Below are positions 23,666 through 32,832 of a stretch of DNA of 64,000 nucleotides, in pieces; positions within the stretch are counted from its first letter, which is position 1; each line of letters begins with the position of its first letter. Source of the stretch: Martelella alba (GTDB lineage: Bacteria; Pseudomonadota; Alphaproteobacteria; Rhizobiales; Rhizobiaceae); the NCBI RefSeq assembly GCF_006516955.1, contig NZ_VHLG01000008.1:1-64000 (forward strand), given 5' to 3'. The notes under the pieces were generated by a model. It searched no databases. It was not told the DNA's origin and saw only the letters and a list, made by a program, of their open reading frames with translations. Both the position numbers and the translations under genes were made by a program.

Positions 23666-23806
23666 ATGAAGCATCAGATCCGCACTTTTGCCGTCGCGAC
23701 GCGAACCGCTGACGATATGCGCGAGGCTTTGGTGACCGGCCTGCTCGCCGGCTTCTGCCTCGGCCTCGGCGCCGTTGGCATGCTCGCCTACCTGTTCATC
23801 GTTTGA
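23666..23806 (+). CDS. Small single-span membrane protein under the pL-like promoter
   Basis: 46 residues. GGAAGGG lies seven bases before the ATG. The first 23 residues are polar and basic; the last 23 are hydrophobic (VTGLLAGFCLGLGAVGMLAYLFIV), giving one membrane helix with a cytoplasmic N-terminus. It is the first gene after the oL-like operators and a leader hairpin. Phage proteins of this size and place can be superinfection exclusion, lysis-timing or host-interaction factors, but nothing in the sequence decides which. Confidence 0.65.
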   Translation: MKHQIRTFAVATRTADDMREALVTGLLAGFCLGLGAVGMLAYLFIV

Positions 23807-23819
23807 AAGGCGCCCCTCA

Positions 23820-24053
23820 ATGGCACGCAGAGTAATACCGTTTACCGCAGATTCCGTGCGGCGCGTGATCAAGGCGGTGAAGTCCGCCGGCGTCGAGATC
23901 AGGACCGTCAGCGTCCGCCAGGACGGCACGGTTGTGATTAATGGGGATAACGGGGAAAACCAGCAGAATGAGCTTGTCGACCGTTCCCAGCCTGAAAACC
24001 TTTCCAGCTTCGATGATTATCGGGCCTGGAGGGATCGTGAGTGCGCGTCGTGA
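23820..24053 (+). CDS. Small protein upstream of the integrase (xis position)
   Basis: 77 residues. MARRVIPFTADSVRRVIKAVKSAG begins a short helix-rich domain with a following EIRTVSVRQDGTVVING hairpin. Similar short proteins are very often found directly before tyrosine integrases in alphaproteobacterial prophages. Its 3' end overlaps the integrase start by 13 bases. The position fits an excisionase or recombination directionality factor, but this is inference. Confidence 0.65.
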   Translation: MARRVIPFTADSVRRVIKAVKSAGVEIRTVSVRQDGTVVINGDNGENQQNELVDRSQPENLSSFDDYRAWRDRECAS

Positions 24054-25120
24054 CGGAGTTGAAGGGCGTGCACCGCGTAAGAAAGACGCTCGCCAGCGGC
24101 AAGGTGGTCTACTACCACTACGCCTGGCGCGGTGGTCCGCGGATCATGGCCGATCCAAAGAAGGACAAGGACGCCTTCATTGCCGAGTTTCGTTACCTGA
24201 CGATGACGGCAAAGACCGAGGGTGTGCTGACGCTTGAAGGTCTGATCGAGGTCTTCACCGGAACGAATGACAAGCCCAATCCCGATTTCCTCGCTCTGTC
24301 CGAAAGCACCCAGCGCGATCACCTTTATGCCTTTCGCCTGATTCGTGAGAAATGGCCGCGCCTGCCGGCAAGGCTGACGCAGCAGCGCGGCATGAAGCGC
24401 GATATCATCGCGTGGCACCGGTCATTTGCCGAACACCCACGCAAGGCCGACAAGCTGCTGTTCTCGCTCTCCAAGGTGTTTTCCTACGCGATCAAGAACG
24501 AATATGTCGAAAAGAACCCCTGCACCGGCATCGATCGGCTTTATCGCGGGTCGCGCCGCGAATTCGTCTGGACGGACGACTTCATCGCCCGCGTGCGCTC
24601 CAGGGGAAAGCCCCACATTGTCGCCGCCCTCGAGGTCGCGGTCTATACCGGACAGCGCCAGGGCGACATTCTGGCCCTGACCTGGCCCCAATATGACGGC
24701 CAGCACCTGCTGATCAGGCAGGGAAAGACGGGCAAGCGGGTCAAGATCCGCGTGCACAAGGAACTCAAGAAACTGATCGACCGTCTCAAGAGCGAGGCCG
24801 AGAACCGCAAGATACGTTCCGCCTATATCCTGACCAACAGCCGGGGCCGGCCGTGGACCAAGGATGGCTTCAAGACGTCATGGGGAAAGCAGATGCGCGA
24901 TCTCGGCATTGAAGGCGTCACATTCCATGATCTGCGCGGCACCTTCATCACCGACCGCCGCCGTGAAGGCTCGACCGTCGAACAGATCGCCAGCATATCG
25001 GGACACTCGATTTCCGAGGTCAGTTCGGTGCTGGAAAAGCACTATCTGGCAGACGATCAGCAGGCCAGCGATGCGGTGATTACGAGGATGGAAAGAACAC
25101 AGCGGAAACGAAAACCGTAA
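24041..25120 (+). CDS. int: Tyrosine-family site-specific integrase
   Basis: 359 residues. Catalyses prophage integration and excision. The catalytic set is complete: Arg206 (TGQRQGD), Lys229, His296 and Arg299 (HDLR), His322 (GHS) and Tyr335 (KHYL). The N-terminal part carries a core-binding region with a short N-terminal arm-binding stretch. The GTG start at 24041 has GGAGGG eight to nine bases upstream. The gene ends 61 bases from the 3' end of tRNA-Arg, the usual layout for integration into a tRNA gene. Confidence 0.95.
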   Translation: MRVVTELKGVHRVRKTLASGKVVYYHYAWRGGPRIMADPKKDKDAFIAEFRYLTMTAKTEGVLTLEGLIEVFTGTNDKPNPDFLALSESTQRDHLYAFRLIREKWPRLPARLTQQRGMKRDIIAWHRSFAEHPRKADKLLFSLSKVFSYAIKNEYVEKNPCTGIDRLYRGSRREFVWTDDFIARVRSRGKPHIVAALEVAVYTGQRQGDILALTWPQYDGQHLLIRQGKTGKRVKIRVHKELKKLIDRLKSEAENRKIRSAYILTNSRGRPWTKDGFKTSWGKQMRDLGIEGVTFHDLRGTFITDRRREGSTVEQIASISGHSISEVSSVLEKHYLADDQQASDAVITRMERTQRKRKP

Positions 25121-25181
25121 ACCGATGTGTAAACCGGCCTGTGTTTGGCCTATCGGCCATAGGCTAAGTTATTGAAAAGAA

Positions 25182-25215
25182 TGGCGACCCCTGCAGGATT
25201 CGAACCTGCGACCGT
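25182..25215. other. Probable right attachment site (tRNA 3' end)
   Basis: The 3' part of the tRNA-Arg gene, with its encoded CCA, faces the integrase gene across 61 bases. Integrases of this class cross over in the tRNA 3' half and leave the gene intact. A second copy of this segment should mark the other prophage end; none is present in 1-25000. The exact core cannot be set from one end. Confidence 0.55.
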
Positions 25216-25258
25216 CGGCTTAGAAGGCCGGTGCTCTATCCAGCTGAGCTAAGGGGCC
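25182..25258 (-). tRNA. tRNA-Arg(TCT)
   Basis: 77 bases with encoded CCA. The acceptor stem GGCCCCT pairs with AGGGGTC (one G-U). The anticodon loop CTTCTAA has TCT, reading AGA. D and T arms (GGTTCGAATCC) are regular. It is the insertion target of the prophage. Confidence 0.95.
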
Positions 25259-25388
25259 GTATCCATGAGAAACGGGACGTCAATGCCTTATTCGGGCAAG
25301 AAATACAACACCGAAGCGCTTTGCCCGAACATTTCGTCCATTTGTCGGCACGCCAAAGCGGCCTTCACACAAAAGATCGCGGTTGCTT

Positions 25389-25694
25389 TCAGTGCGTCCA
25401 GGGCTGAGCCCGGTCGGAACGGAAATTGTCCGAATAGGAGACCGCCTTGCGTGTCGTCTCCTTTGGCTGCATGACCCGATAGGCAATCCCGTGGCGACGG
25501 GCATAATCCTCGGCTTCTTCCTGTGTTTCGAATCTCAGCTTCACCTGTTGAAGTGTATCCGTCGAAGAGGTGTAACCGAAAACGGGATCAATCTTGCGCG
25601 GCGCAGCCTGCTCAAACTCGAGGACCCATTCATGGGTCTTTGCCTGTCCTTGCTGCATCGCCGTTCTGGCAGGACGGTAAATCTTTGCCGGCAT
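25389..25694 (-). CDS. Complex I accessory subunit NDUFS4-like (ETC complex I subunit)
   Basis: 101 residues from the ATG at 25694; the open frame extends upstream without support. The sequence (AKIYRPARTAMQQGQAK, WVLEFE, FGYTSS, QVKLRF, YSDNFR, PWTH at the end) is the alphaproteobacterial homologue of the mitochondrial 18-kDa accessory subunit of NADH:ubiquinone oxidoreductase. It acts on the matrix-equivalent (cytoplasmic) side of the peripheral arm. It stands alone here, away from the nuo operon, as is usual in this class. Confidence 0.93.
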   Translation of the reverse strand: MPAKIYRPARTAMQQGQAKTHEWVLEFEQAAPRKIDPVFGYTSSTDTLQQVKLRFETQEEAEDYARRHGIAYRVMQPKETTRKAVSYSDNFRSDRAQPWTH

Positions 25695-25848
25695 CGCGCA
25701 TCTGCTCCCGAAATGTAAAAATTCTGTCTCGGCACCGGTCACCGGCGCATATCTGCTTATGCCGCGATTTTTGCCGATCGGCAACCCAAAAGCCCTTCCC
25801 GGCAATCTTGAACATGCCGCCTTCGCGCTGCCCCGCCCTTCATCGCCT

Positions 25849-26793
25849 TCAGCCAGACGGTTTCTCCACAAGCGTTGCTAGAACGTCTGCAAGGTGCCAA
25901 CGCGCAGCAAGCAGAGCCTCCTCGGCAAGCGCCTGCGATATGCGTGAAAAGCGGAACGGCTTTGAAGACGGCAATTGTGCCAGTCGCGGCAGGTCCGCGG
26001 ACGCCACCGTTGCGATCTTGGGATAGCCGCCCGTCGTCTGTCGCTCCGCCGTCAGCACATAGGGACGGCCAGAGCCTGGCACCTGAATCGAGCCAAGCGG
26101 CGTCGCATCGGAAATGATGTCATGGCCGCGAAAGGCGTGAAGCAGGGGGCCGTCAAGACGGCTCGCCATCCGGTCCCGGCTGTTCGAGACGGTAAAGTCG
26201 CTGCCAAGAAACAAGGCCCATGCATCATCATCAAAATAATCATCCTGCGGACCGGCAATCACCCGAACCGGCCCCGAAAACCGGAGAACAGGCAGTCCCA
26301 GACAAAGACACGGCGCCTCATTCGTAACGCCAAGCGGCATCTGGTCGCCGTCACGAAGCGCCCTGCCCGCAAAACCACCAATGGCACTGCGCAGATGGGT
26401 CGCCCGCGAGCCAAGCACCTCAGGCACATCAATCCCGCCAGAAAAGGCGACGTAGCCCCAGATCGCATCCCTTAGATAACCGACCGTTAGCGTTTCTCCC
26501 GGCATCAGCATATGGCTTTCCCAGGCAGCAACCGGACGCGCATCAATGCGGATATCAACGGCGCCGCCGGTGACGGCAAAGCGTAACGGCTCTTCCGCCC
26601 GGTAGCGCCCGCCAGACTGGGCAAATTCAAGCCCGGCCGCCGCATGATCGTTTCCAACCAGCGCCTGGGCAATGGCAAAAGCGTCCGGATCCATCGGACC
26701 GGCGGGTGATATGCCCTGACGCATATGGCCAAGTCTCGCTTTCGCCTGGACCGTGGACAACAGTCCGGCCGTGATGACAGTGAGGCCGTTCAT
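25849..26793 (-). CDS. pxpC: 5-oxoprolinase subunit C
   Basis: 314 residues. Biotin-dependent-carboxyltransferase-like fold (KipA/PxpC family). With PxpA and PxpB it hydrolyses 5-oxoproline to glutamate using ATP. The start (GLLSTVQAKARLGHMRQGISPAGPMD) and the later LEFAQSGGRYR and PGSGRPYVLTAERQTTGGYPKIA are typical. It overlaps pxpB by 4 bases. The pxpA gene is not in this window. Confidence 0.9.
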   Translation of the reverse strand: MNGLTVITAGLLSTVQAKARLGHMRQGISPAGPMDPDAFAIAQALVGNDHAAAGLEFAQSGGRYRAEEPLRFAVTGGAVDIRIDARPVAAWESHMLMPGETLTVGYLRDAIWGYVAFSGGIDVPEVLGSRATHLRSAIGGFAGRALRDGDQMPLGVTNEAPCLCLGLPVLRFSGPVRVIAGPQDDYFDDDAWALFLGSDFTVSNSRDRMASRLDGPLLHAFRGHDIISDATPLGSIQVPGSGRPYVLTAERQTTGGYPKIATVASADLPRLAQLPSSKPFRFSRISQALAEEALLAARWHLADVLATLVEKPSG

Positions 26794-27503
26794 GCGTAAC
26801 AGGGCTCCACAAGTGCCTCACCTGCGGCGGCGCGGCGGTCAAGCGCGTCAGCCTCATCCGGGCCGATGCGATTGAATGTGACGCGATCCCCCGGCGCCAG
26901 AAGGCTTGCTTCACGACGGCGAATATCAAACAGACGAACAGGCGTTCGCCCGAGATAGCGCCAGCCACTCGGCCCGGCAAAGGACGTGATACAGGCCTGC
27001 TGTCCGCCCACCCCGACGGAACCGGCAGCAACCAGCGGACGCGGCACATCGAGACGCGGCGTGAAAAGCGCCTCGGGCAAGCCACCAAGATAGGCAAAAC
27101 CCGGCATGAAACCAATCATGTAAACGCGATATTCGGCACCGCCATGCAGAGCAATCAGCGCTTCGGGATCCAGTTTCTTCATCTCGGCCAGCCAGGCGAC
27201 ATCAAGCGCCGCCTCCCCTTCATAACAAACGGGAACGCTAAAGCGACGTGTGGCGGCAGCCGTTGCCTTGACGGATGAAAGACGCGCACGCAGATCATTT
27301 GCCAGTTCAGCACCCCGCCGCACCGCCGGATCATACATCACCAGAAGCGAACGATAGGTCGGAACTACCTCGACAATGCCAGGCATCGGATCCGCTTCAA
27401 GCTGGCAGGAAAAGGCAATCACGCGCCGGCTCACCGCCTCGCTTACCTGATCGCCAAATTCGACACTCAATGCCTGGTCACCCGCCGGCAATATGCGCAG
27501 CAT
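26790..27503 (-). CDS. pxpB: 5-oxoprolinase subunit B
   Basis: 237 residues from the ATG at 27503 (AGGGGG upstream). KipI/PxpB family, partner of PxpC. The N-terminus is ILPAGDQALSVEFG and the C-terminal half holds YMIGFMPGFAYLGGLP and VGVGGQQACITSFAGPSGW, both family hallmarks. It forms a two-gene operon with pxpC, downstream and overlapping by ATGA. Without pxpA nearby, either PxpA is encoded elsewhere or the pair has another role. Confidence 0.9.
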   Translation of the reverse strand: MLRILPAGDQALSVEFGDQVSEAVSRRVIAFSCQLEADPMPGIVEVVPTYRSLLVMYDPAVRRGAELANDLRARLSSVKATAAATRRFSVPVCYEGEAALDVAWLAEMKKLDPEALIALHGGAEYRVYMIGFMPGFAYLGGLPEALFTPRLDVPRPLVAAGSVGVGGQQACITSFAGPSGWRYLGRTPVRLFDIRRREASLLAPGDRVTFNRIGPDEADALDRRAAAGEALVEPCYA

Positions 27504-27760
27504 GAACGCGCCCCCTGTTCCTGCCGCAAAGTGTAGTGCGGCCCGATACGCATATTGGCGCGTAACGCAAAGCCAATCCAGCCTCAAGGCCCGTTTTCCC
27601 CGGCTGGCCCGCCCGGAGCAGTTTCCCACCTGCCATCACTTGTGATTTATTTGCCAAAAGCACATTCTCACCCTACCCACAGCCATGACACGGCACATAT
27701 AGTGCTAATATAATGGCGGCAGTTGCGGCAGAATGAATTTGAACGGCACAGGACTGAAAC

Positions 27761-30700
27761 GTGGAAGAATCCGAAAGGCTGGAAGAAAAGCGCCTCAAGG
27801 CGCTCTATGATCTGAAAGTCCTGGATTCAGCGCCGGAACCGGAATTTGAAGCGCTGGTTCAGGCCGCAGCCATTGTGTGCGGAACGCCCATGTCGCTGAT
27901 CACCTTGATTGAGCGCGACAGGCAATGGTTCAAGGCCAATGTCGGCCTTGGTGAAATGACCGAAACGCCCCGTTCTGTCTCATTTTGTGCCCACGCCATC
28001 AAGGATGACAGCTTGATGGAGGTGCAGGACGCGACACGGGATCCGCGTTTCAGCGACAATCCTCTGGTGACCGGATCACCGGAAATCCGCTTTTACGCCG
28101 GCGTCCCCCTGACCCTTTCAAGCGGAGAAAATGTCGGCACACTCTGTGTCATCGATACGCAAGTGAAGGCGCTCAGCGAAGAACAGAAAGCGATCCTCAG
28201 CCATCTGGCCACCGCAGCGGTGCGCGCACTCGAAATCCGCATGGCAGCGCTTCATGAGAAAGAACTGATCTCACTTGAATGGCGGGCGCAGTCGATCCTC
28301 GAAAACAGCTTTGACGCGGTTCTCAGCATGGATTGCAGCGGTCACATCCAGCATTGGAACCGTGCAGCCGAACGGCTGTTCGGTTACTCCACCGCGCAGG
28401 CAGAAGGGCAGCTGCTGGATCTGATCCTGACACCGGAAAATCGTGAGAGCGAGCGCAATCTGCGCAAGCGTCTCAGTGGCGACCAGACCAGCCGGTCGCT
28501 TAGAACAGAACGGCGGCGCAAGGATGGAACGCGCCTGCCCGTTTCGGTCTCCATCGGCCCTGTGCTTGATTCGGAAGGTGCGATGGTCGGCGCGACCGAA
28601 ATCATTCGCGACATATCCGATATCGTGAAGTCCAGTCGCGAGCTTGAGGACGCAGAGCGCCGGGTTCGCCGGCTCTATCAGTCAACGCCTGCCATGCTGC
28701 ATTCGATCGATCCACAGGGCAGACTGCTGAGCGTTTCCGATCGCTGGCTGGAAGTCATGGGCTATACGCGCGATGAAGTCATCGGCCGGCTTTCCTCGTC
28801 CTTCATGACTGAAGAATCGCACATCAAGTCAACGACAGAGATGCTTCCGGCCTTCCTCAGGGACGGCCATTGTGAGGATATCGAATATCAGATGGTTACC
28901 CGCGCTGGCAACGTGATTGACGTTCTGCTGTCGGCCATTCTGGAACGTGATGGCGAAGGTAAACCGCTGCGCAGCATGGCCATCATCGAAAACATCACCG
29001 CGCGGCGCAAAGCGGAAAAAGCCCTGCGCACAGAAAGACGCCGGCTGGCCCAGATCATCCAGACCACCCAGGCAGGCACCTGGGAATGGAACGTCGAAAC
29101 GGGTGAATTACGCCTCAACAGGCAATGGGCGGCCATCATCGGTGAAACACCGGAAGGCCTCGGCAATATTACCATCCAGACCTGGCTCGAACGACTGCAC
29201 CCCGATGATGATCAGCCAAGCCGGGACCGGCTGTCGGAGCATTTTTCCGGCAAGACGGACAGCTATGAATGCGAGGTGCGCCTGAAGCATCGTGACGGCC
29301 ACTGGGTCTGGGTCCTTGGCCGTGGAAGGGTCATCTCAAGAACCCATGACGGAAAGCCGGAATGGATGTTCGGCACGCATCAGGATATCAGCCAGCGCAA
29401 GGCCGAAGAACAGGAATTGCGCAAGAGCCGCGAGTTTCTTGATCGCACCGGACGGCTGGCCGGCGTTGGCGGTTGGGAGCTTAATCTTGAGACCGAAGAC
29501 CTGTTCTGGTCTGACGAGACTTGCCGCATCCATGGTGTTGCACCGGGGTACAAGCCAGCTCTGGCGGAGGCTATCGGCTATTATGCGCCGGAAGCCCGCG
29601 AGGCCGTCGATGCAGCGGTGACACGCAGCATCGCCACCGGTGAGAGCTTTGATATCGAACTGCCGCTGATCAAGGCGAATGGCGAACATATCTTCGTCCG
29701 TTCAGTTGGCTCGACCCAGTTTGAAAATGGCAAACCCGTTCGCATGGCGGGCGCCTTTCAGGACATCACGGACCGCGTAACCCAGCGCAAGGCTCTGGAA
29801 GAGGTCAATGAACGCATCGCCGTCGCCACCGAAAACGGCCGGATCGGTATATGGGATGCCAATCTGGTCACGGGCAAAACCCTTTATTCAGAGATCTGGT
29901 GTTCCCTGATCGGTTATCGGCAGGATGAAGTTCCGGACAACGGGTTTGAATGGCTGAATTTCATCCACCCCGACGACATGGAGCGGGCCAAGAACTCCGA
30001 TGTCGCCCATATCAGGGGTGAGGCCCCCTATTTCGAAGAACAGTTCCGCATGCGCCACAAGGATGGCCACTGGGTCTGGATCCTTGATCGCGGACGCGTG
30101 ACAGCACGCGACGAAGATGGCAATCCCACCCGGATGATCGGCACCCATACCGACATCACCCGCCAGAAGCAGGAGGAGGAAGAGCGCTTTCTGCTCGGCG
30201 AACGCATGGCGATTGCCACGACGAGTGGCGGAATTGGCATATGGGAGCTCAATATCGAGACGGGCGAACCCGGCTGGGACCCGATCATGTATGAGCTTTA
30301 CGGCCATTCCGGTGTCGCTGACGAAAGCGTCGCTGCGATCTGGCAGCGCCAGGTCCACCTGGAAGATCGCGAAAGGGTTCGCCAAGCAGTGGCAACCGCC
30401 ATTGCCGAAGAATCACTGCTGGACGAGGAATACCGCGTCGTCTGGGCGGATGGATCGGTCCACCATCTACACATAGCAGCACGTGTTGTGGTGGAGGAAC
30501 AACAAGGGCCTGGCCGGATGATCGGCGCGGCCTGGGACGTAACGGAAGAGCGGCAACTGGCGCTGGAGCTTGCAGAACAGCACGAATTGATGCGGGTGAC
30601 GCTGCATTCCATCGGTGACGCGGTGATCACCACCAATGCCGACGGCGTGGTGCAATGGCTGAACCCCGTTGCCGAGCGCATGACCGGCTGGTCACTGGCC

Positions 30701-32245
30701 GAAGCCCGTGACATGGCCTCAAGCCGGGTGTTCAACATCGTCCACGAGGAAACCAGGCAACAGGCGCCGGATCCGATCCGCGCCTGCCTTGAGCTGGCCT
30801 CTGTCGTCGGCCTTCAGGAAGACACTTTGCTGCTGGCGCGTGACGGCATCGAATATGGCATTGAGGATTCCGCCGCGCCGATCCGCAGCAAGGATGGTGA
30901 GGTGCTGGGAGCCGTCCTCGTGTTCCACGACGTCAGCGAGCAAAGACGCCTGTCTCGTGAAATGTCCTATCGGGCAAGCCATGATCAGCTCACCGGCCTG
31001 ATCAACCGCTCGGAGTTCGACCGCCGCCTGACCCGCCTGTTCGACAAGACCATGGACGGTCGCGGCGAACACGTGCTGCTGTTCATCGATCTCGACCAGT
31101 TCAAGATCGTCAATGATAGCTGCGGCCATTCTGTCGGCGATGATCTCCTGCGCAAGGTCAGCGCCCTGATGATCGAGACCGTTCGCGCGGAAGATACTGT
31201 GGCGCGGCTTGGCGGCGATGAATTTGCCATTCTGCTCGAATATTGCACGCCCGAGGTTGCAACCGCGATTGCCCAGGCCATCTGTGACAAGATGAACGAC
31301 TTCCGCTTTGTTCACGACGGGAGAGCTTTCAGGGTCGGCACCAGTATCGGACTTGTTCCGATCACCGCTGCCTCACTCAGCGTGCCCGCAATCCTGCAGG
31401 CGGCCGATGCCGCTTGCTACGCCGCCAAGGAAGCTGGCCGGAACCGGGTCGAGATCTGGAGCCCCGAAAATGACAGCAAGCAGAGTGAACGGGGTGAAAC
31501 CCGCTGGTCTGCCCGGCTTGAACAGGCCCTCGAACAGGAGGGTTTCGAACTGCATGTGCAGAATATCTTCGGCCTGCCAGAGGAGAACACGCCGAAATAT
31601 GCTGAGGTTCTGCTGCGGCTGAAAGGCGAAAATGGCGAGATCATCCGGCCCAATGCCTTCCTGTCATCTGCCGAACGCTTCAACCTGATCACCCGGATCG
31701 ATCGCTGGGTCGTTACCCATGTCATCAGCTATCTGGAGCAGCATGATTCTGCTGAAAAGGCGGCAATAGAGCGCTATTTCGTAAATATTTCAGCCCGTGC
31801 CATCGGCGACCGCGCCTTTCACCGTTTCGTCATTGAAGTACTCGAACACACAACCCAAACTGTGCGGGAACGGCTCTGCTTCGAAATCACCGAGCAGGCC
31901 GCAATCTCAAACATGACGGATGTCGCCGCCTTCGCAGAGGCCGCGCGCGCCCTGGGCGTCGCCATCGCACTCGATGATTTTGGCGCCGGAGGATCCTCGT
32001 TCGGCTATCTCAAGCGGCTGCCGGTCGACTTCCTCAAATTCGAGGGCCGATTCGCGCAGGGGCTGGAGGAAGATCCCCTCAATGCCGCAACGATCCGCTC
32101 CTTCGTCGAAGTCACTGCGATTCTCGGTTTGAAGTGCATTGCAAAATTCGTCCCCGACACGAAAACGGCGATAAGGCTGGCCGATCTCGGAGTTGGTTTT
32201 GGACAGAGTTATCTCTTTCACAAACCTGAACCGTTACAGAACTGA
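27761..32245 (+). CDS. GAF / multi-PAS / GGDEF / degenerate EAL signalling protein
   Basis: 1494 residues from a GTG with AGGA seven bases upstream. Order: GAF (about 20-165), then seven PAS units up to about 1070, GGDEF (1070-1235) and EAL-type (1245-1494). The cyclase signature GGDEF is intact at 1151-1155 and the RxxD inhibitory site (RAED, 1142-1145) is present. The EAL domain is degenerate: EVL at 1282-1284, LKFE with Glu1428 where Asp is usual, and Lys1462 in place of the metal-linked Glu of the AEGVE motif. It should make cyclic di-GMP but probably not degrade it. No membrane segment is visible, so it is a cytosolic multi-input sensor. Confidence 0.93.
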   Translation: MEESERLEEKRLKALYDLKVLDSAPEPEFEALVQAAAIVCGTPMSLITLIERDRQWFKANVGLGEMTETPRSVSFCAHAIKDDSLMEVQDATRDPRFSDNPLVTGSPEIRFYAGVPLTLSSGENVGTLCVIDTQVKALSEEQKAILSHLATAAVRALEIRMAALHEKELISLEWRAQSILENSFDAVLSMDCSGHIQHWNRAAERLFGYSTAQAEGQLLDLILTPENRESERNLRKRLSGDQTSRSLRTERRRKDGTRLPVSVSIGPVLDSEGAMVGATEIIRDISDIVKSSRELEDAERRVRRLYQSTPAMLHSIDPQGRLLSVSDRWLEVMGYTRDEVIGRLSSSFMTEESHIKSTTEMLPAFLRDGHCEDIEYQMVTRAGNVIDVLLSAILERDGEGKPLRSMAIIENITARRKAEKALRTERRRLAQIIQTTQAGTWEWNVETGELRLNRQWAAIIGETPEGLGNITIQTWLERLHPDDDQPSRDRLSEHFSGKTDSYECEVRLKHRDGHWVWVLGRGRVISRTHDGKPEWMFGTHQDISQRKAEEQELRKSREFLDRTGRLAGVGGWELNLETEDLFWSDETCRIHGVAPGYKPALAEAIGYYAPEAREAVDAAVTRSIATGESFDIELPLIKANGEHIFVRSVGSTQFENGKPVRMAGAFQDITDRVTQRKALEEVNERIAVATENGRIGIWDANLVTGKTLYSEIWCSLIGYRQDEVPDNGFEWLNFIHPDDMERAKNSDVAHIRGEAPYFEEQFRMRHKDGHWVWILDRGRVTARDEDGNPTRMIGTHTDITRQKQEEEERFLLGERMAIATTSGGIGIWELNIETGEPGWDPIMYELYGHSGVADESVAAIWQRQVHLEDRERVRQAVATAIAEESLLDEEYRVVWADGSVHHLHIAARVVVEEQQGPGRMIGAAWDVTEERQLALELAEQHELMRVTLHSIGDAVITTNADGVVQWLNPVAERMTGWSLAEARDMASSRVFNIVHEETRQQAPDPIRACLELASVVGLQEDTLLLARDGIEYGIEDSAAPIRSKDGEVLGAVLVFHDVSEQRRLSREMSYRASHDQLTGLINRSEFDRRLTRLFDKTMDGRGEHVLLFIDLDQFKIVNDSCGHSVGDDLLRKVSALMIETVRAEDTVARLGGDEFAILLEYCTPEVATAIAQAICDKMNDFRFVHDGRAFRVGTSIGLVPITAASLSVPAILQAADAACYAAKEAGRNRVEIWSPENDSKQSERGETRWSARLEQALEQEGFELHVQNIFGLPEENTPKYAEVLLRLKGENGEIIRPNAFLSSAERFNLITRIDRWVVTHVISYLEQHDSAEKAAIERYFVNISARAIGDRAFHRFVIEVLEHTTQTVRERLCFEITEQAAISNMTDVAAFAEAARALGVAIALDDFGAGGSSFGYLKRLPVDFLKFEGRFAQGLEEDPLNAATIRSFVEVTAILGLKCIAKFVPDTKTAIRLADLGVGFGQSYLFHKPEPLQN

Positions 32246-32832
32246 CCCACGACATTCCGGCAGTAGTGAGCATTTTTACGGAAACGTGAAATCGCCTTGC
32301 TGTGACGTGTTAGCACACAACTTTCGTTAGAGTTGACATTTATCATTTCTGCAACCCTAAGATCGCAATTAAAAAGTACTTACTATTCACATCTACAATC
32401 CAAGGCAGCACTAGAACCGCAGATGTCCTTGATAAAATCTCTATATTTCAATATCTTAATCTATCAACCTCATTCAGCAAATGTCCCACACCTAAAGCAG
32501 CAACCCTGAGCAAACCTTCAAAACTAATATGCTAGCATACATTTGTTGCGGCTTTTTCCCGATCAGCGTATCCATAGGTCACGAGCTAGTGAGGTACGTA
32601 AATCAAAATGACCTCGCATCGGGGCTCGGTAGAAAAATCGGGAGGTATTTCGGTCTGGGGAGAGCGCTGCGCTGAAACAATTTCACGTCGGATCGCACAG
32701 ATTACAAATCATCGATCACACGCTGAAGTCACGGCTTCTTCGCAAGTGCACACAGCCAAGGGCACCGCTAGTGCCCGGCCAAATATCCCGGTTTCGATTG
32801 AAACATCGGCAACCAGTTTTCTGGGAGGTTTT
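32246..32832. promoter_or_regulatory. Upstream region of the TRAP/GH4 operon
   Basis: 587 bases without a supported gene, AT-rich in 32330-32550. It contains a TTGACA at 32333-32338 with no convincing -10 partner, and a perfect 12-bp palindrome TATGCTAGCATA at 32528-32539 that could be a regulator site. An open frame leads into the transporter gene from 32608 but lacks the signal peptide pattern, so I do not use it. Confidence 0.4.

Larger units (their letters stand above)
1..25182. mobile_element. Lambda-like siphovirus prophage next to tRNA-Arg
   Basis: A continuous block of phage genes in lambda order: early regulators, O-like replication gene, antiterminator-position gene, then terminase, head and tail genes through K. 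The integrase end abuts the 3' end of a tRNA-Arg gene, which fixes the right boundary near 25182. The left boundary is not seen: no copy of the tRNA 3' end occurs near position 1, the last tail gene is truncated near 104, and lambda I and J equivalents, lysis genes and fibres are absent. The element therefore continues to the left, or its left end was lost or rearranged. All head and early tail genes in view are intact. Confidence 0.93.

Noticed and set aside
32333-32338. TTGACA as the -35 element of the TRAP operon
   Set aside because: No matching -10 hexamer at 16-18 bases; not enough to call a promoter.
32608-32832. In-frame 75-codon extension upstream of the TRAP binding protein
   Set aside because: The signal peptide and GGGAGG site at 32833 define the start; the extension would hide the signal peptide.
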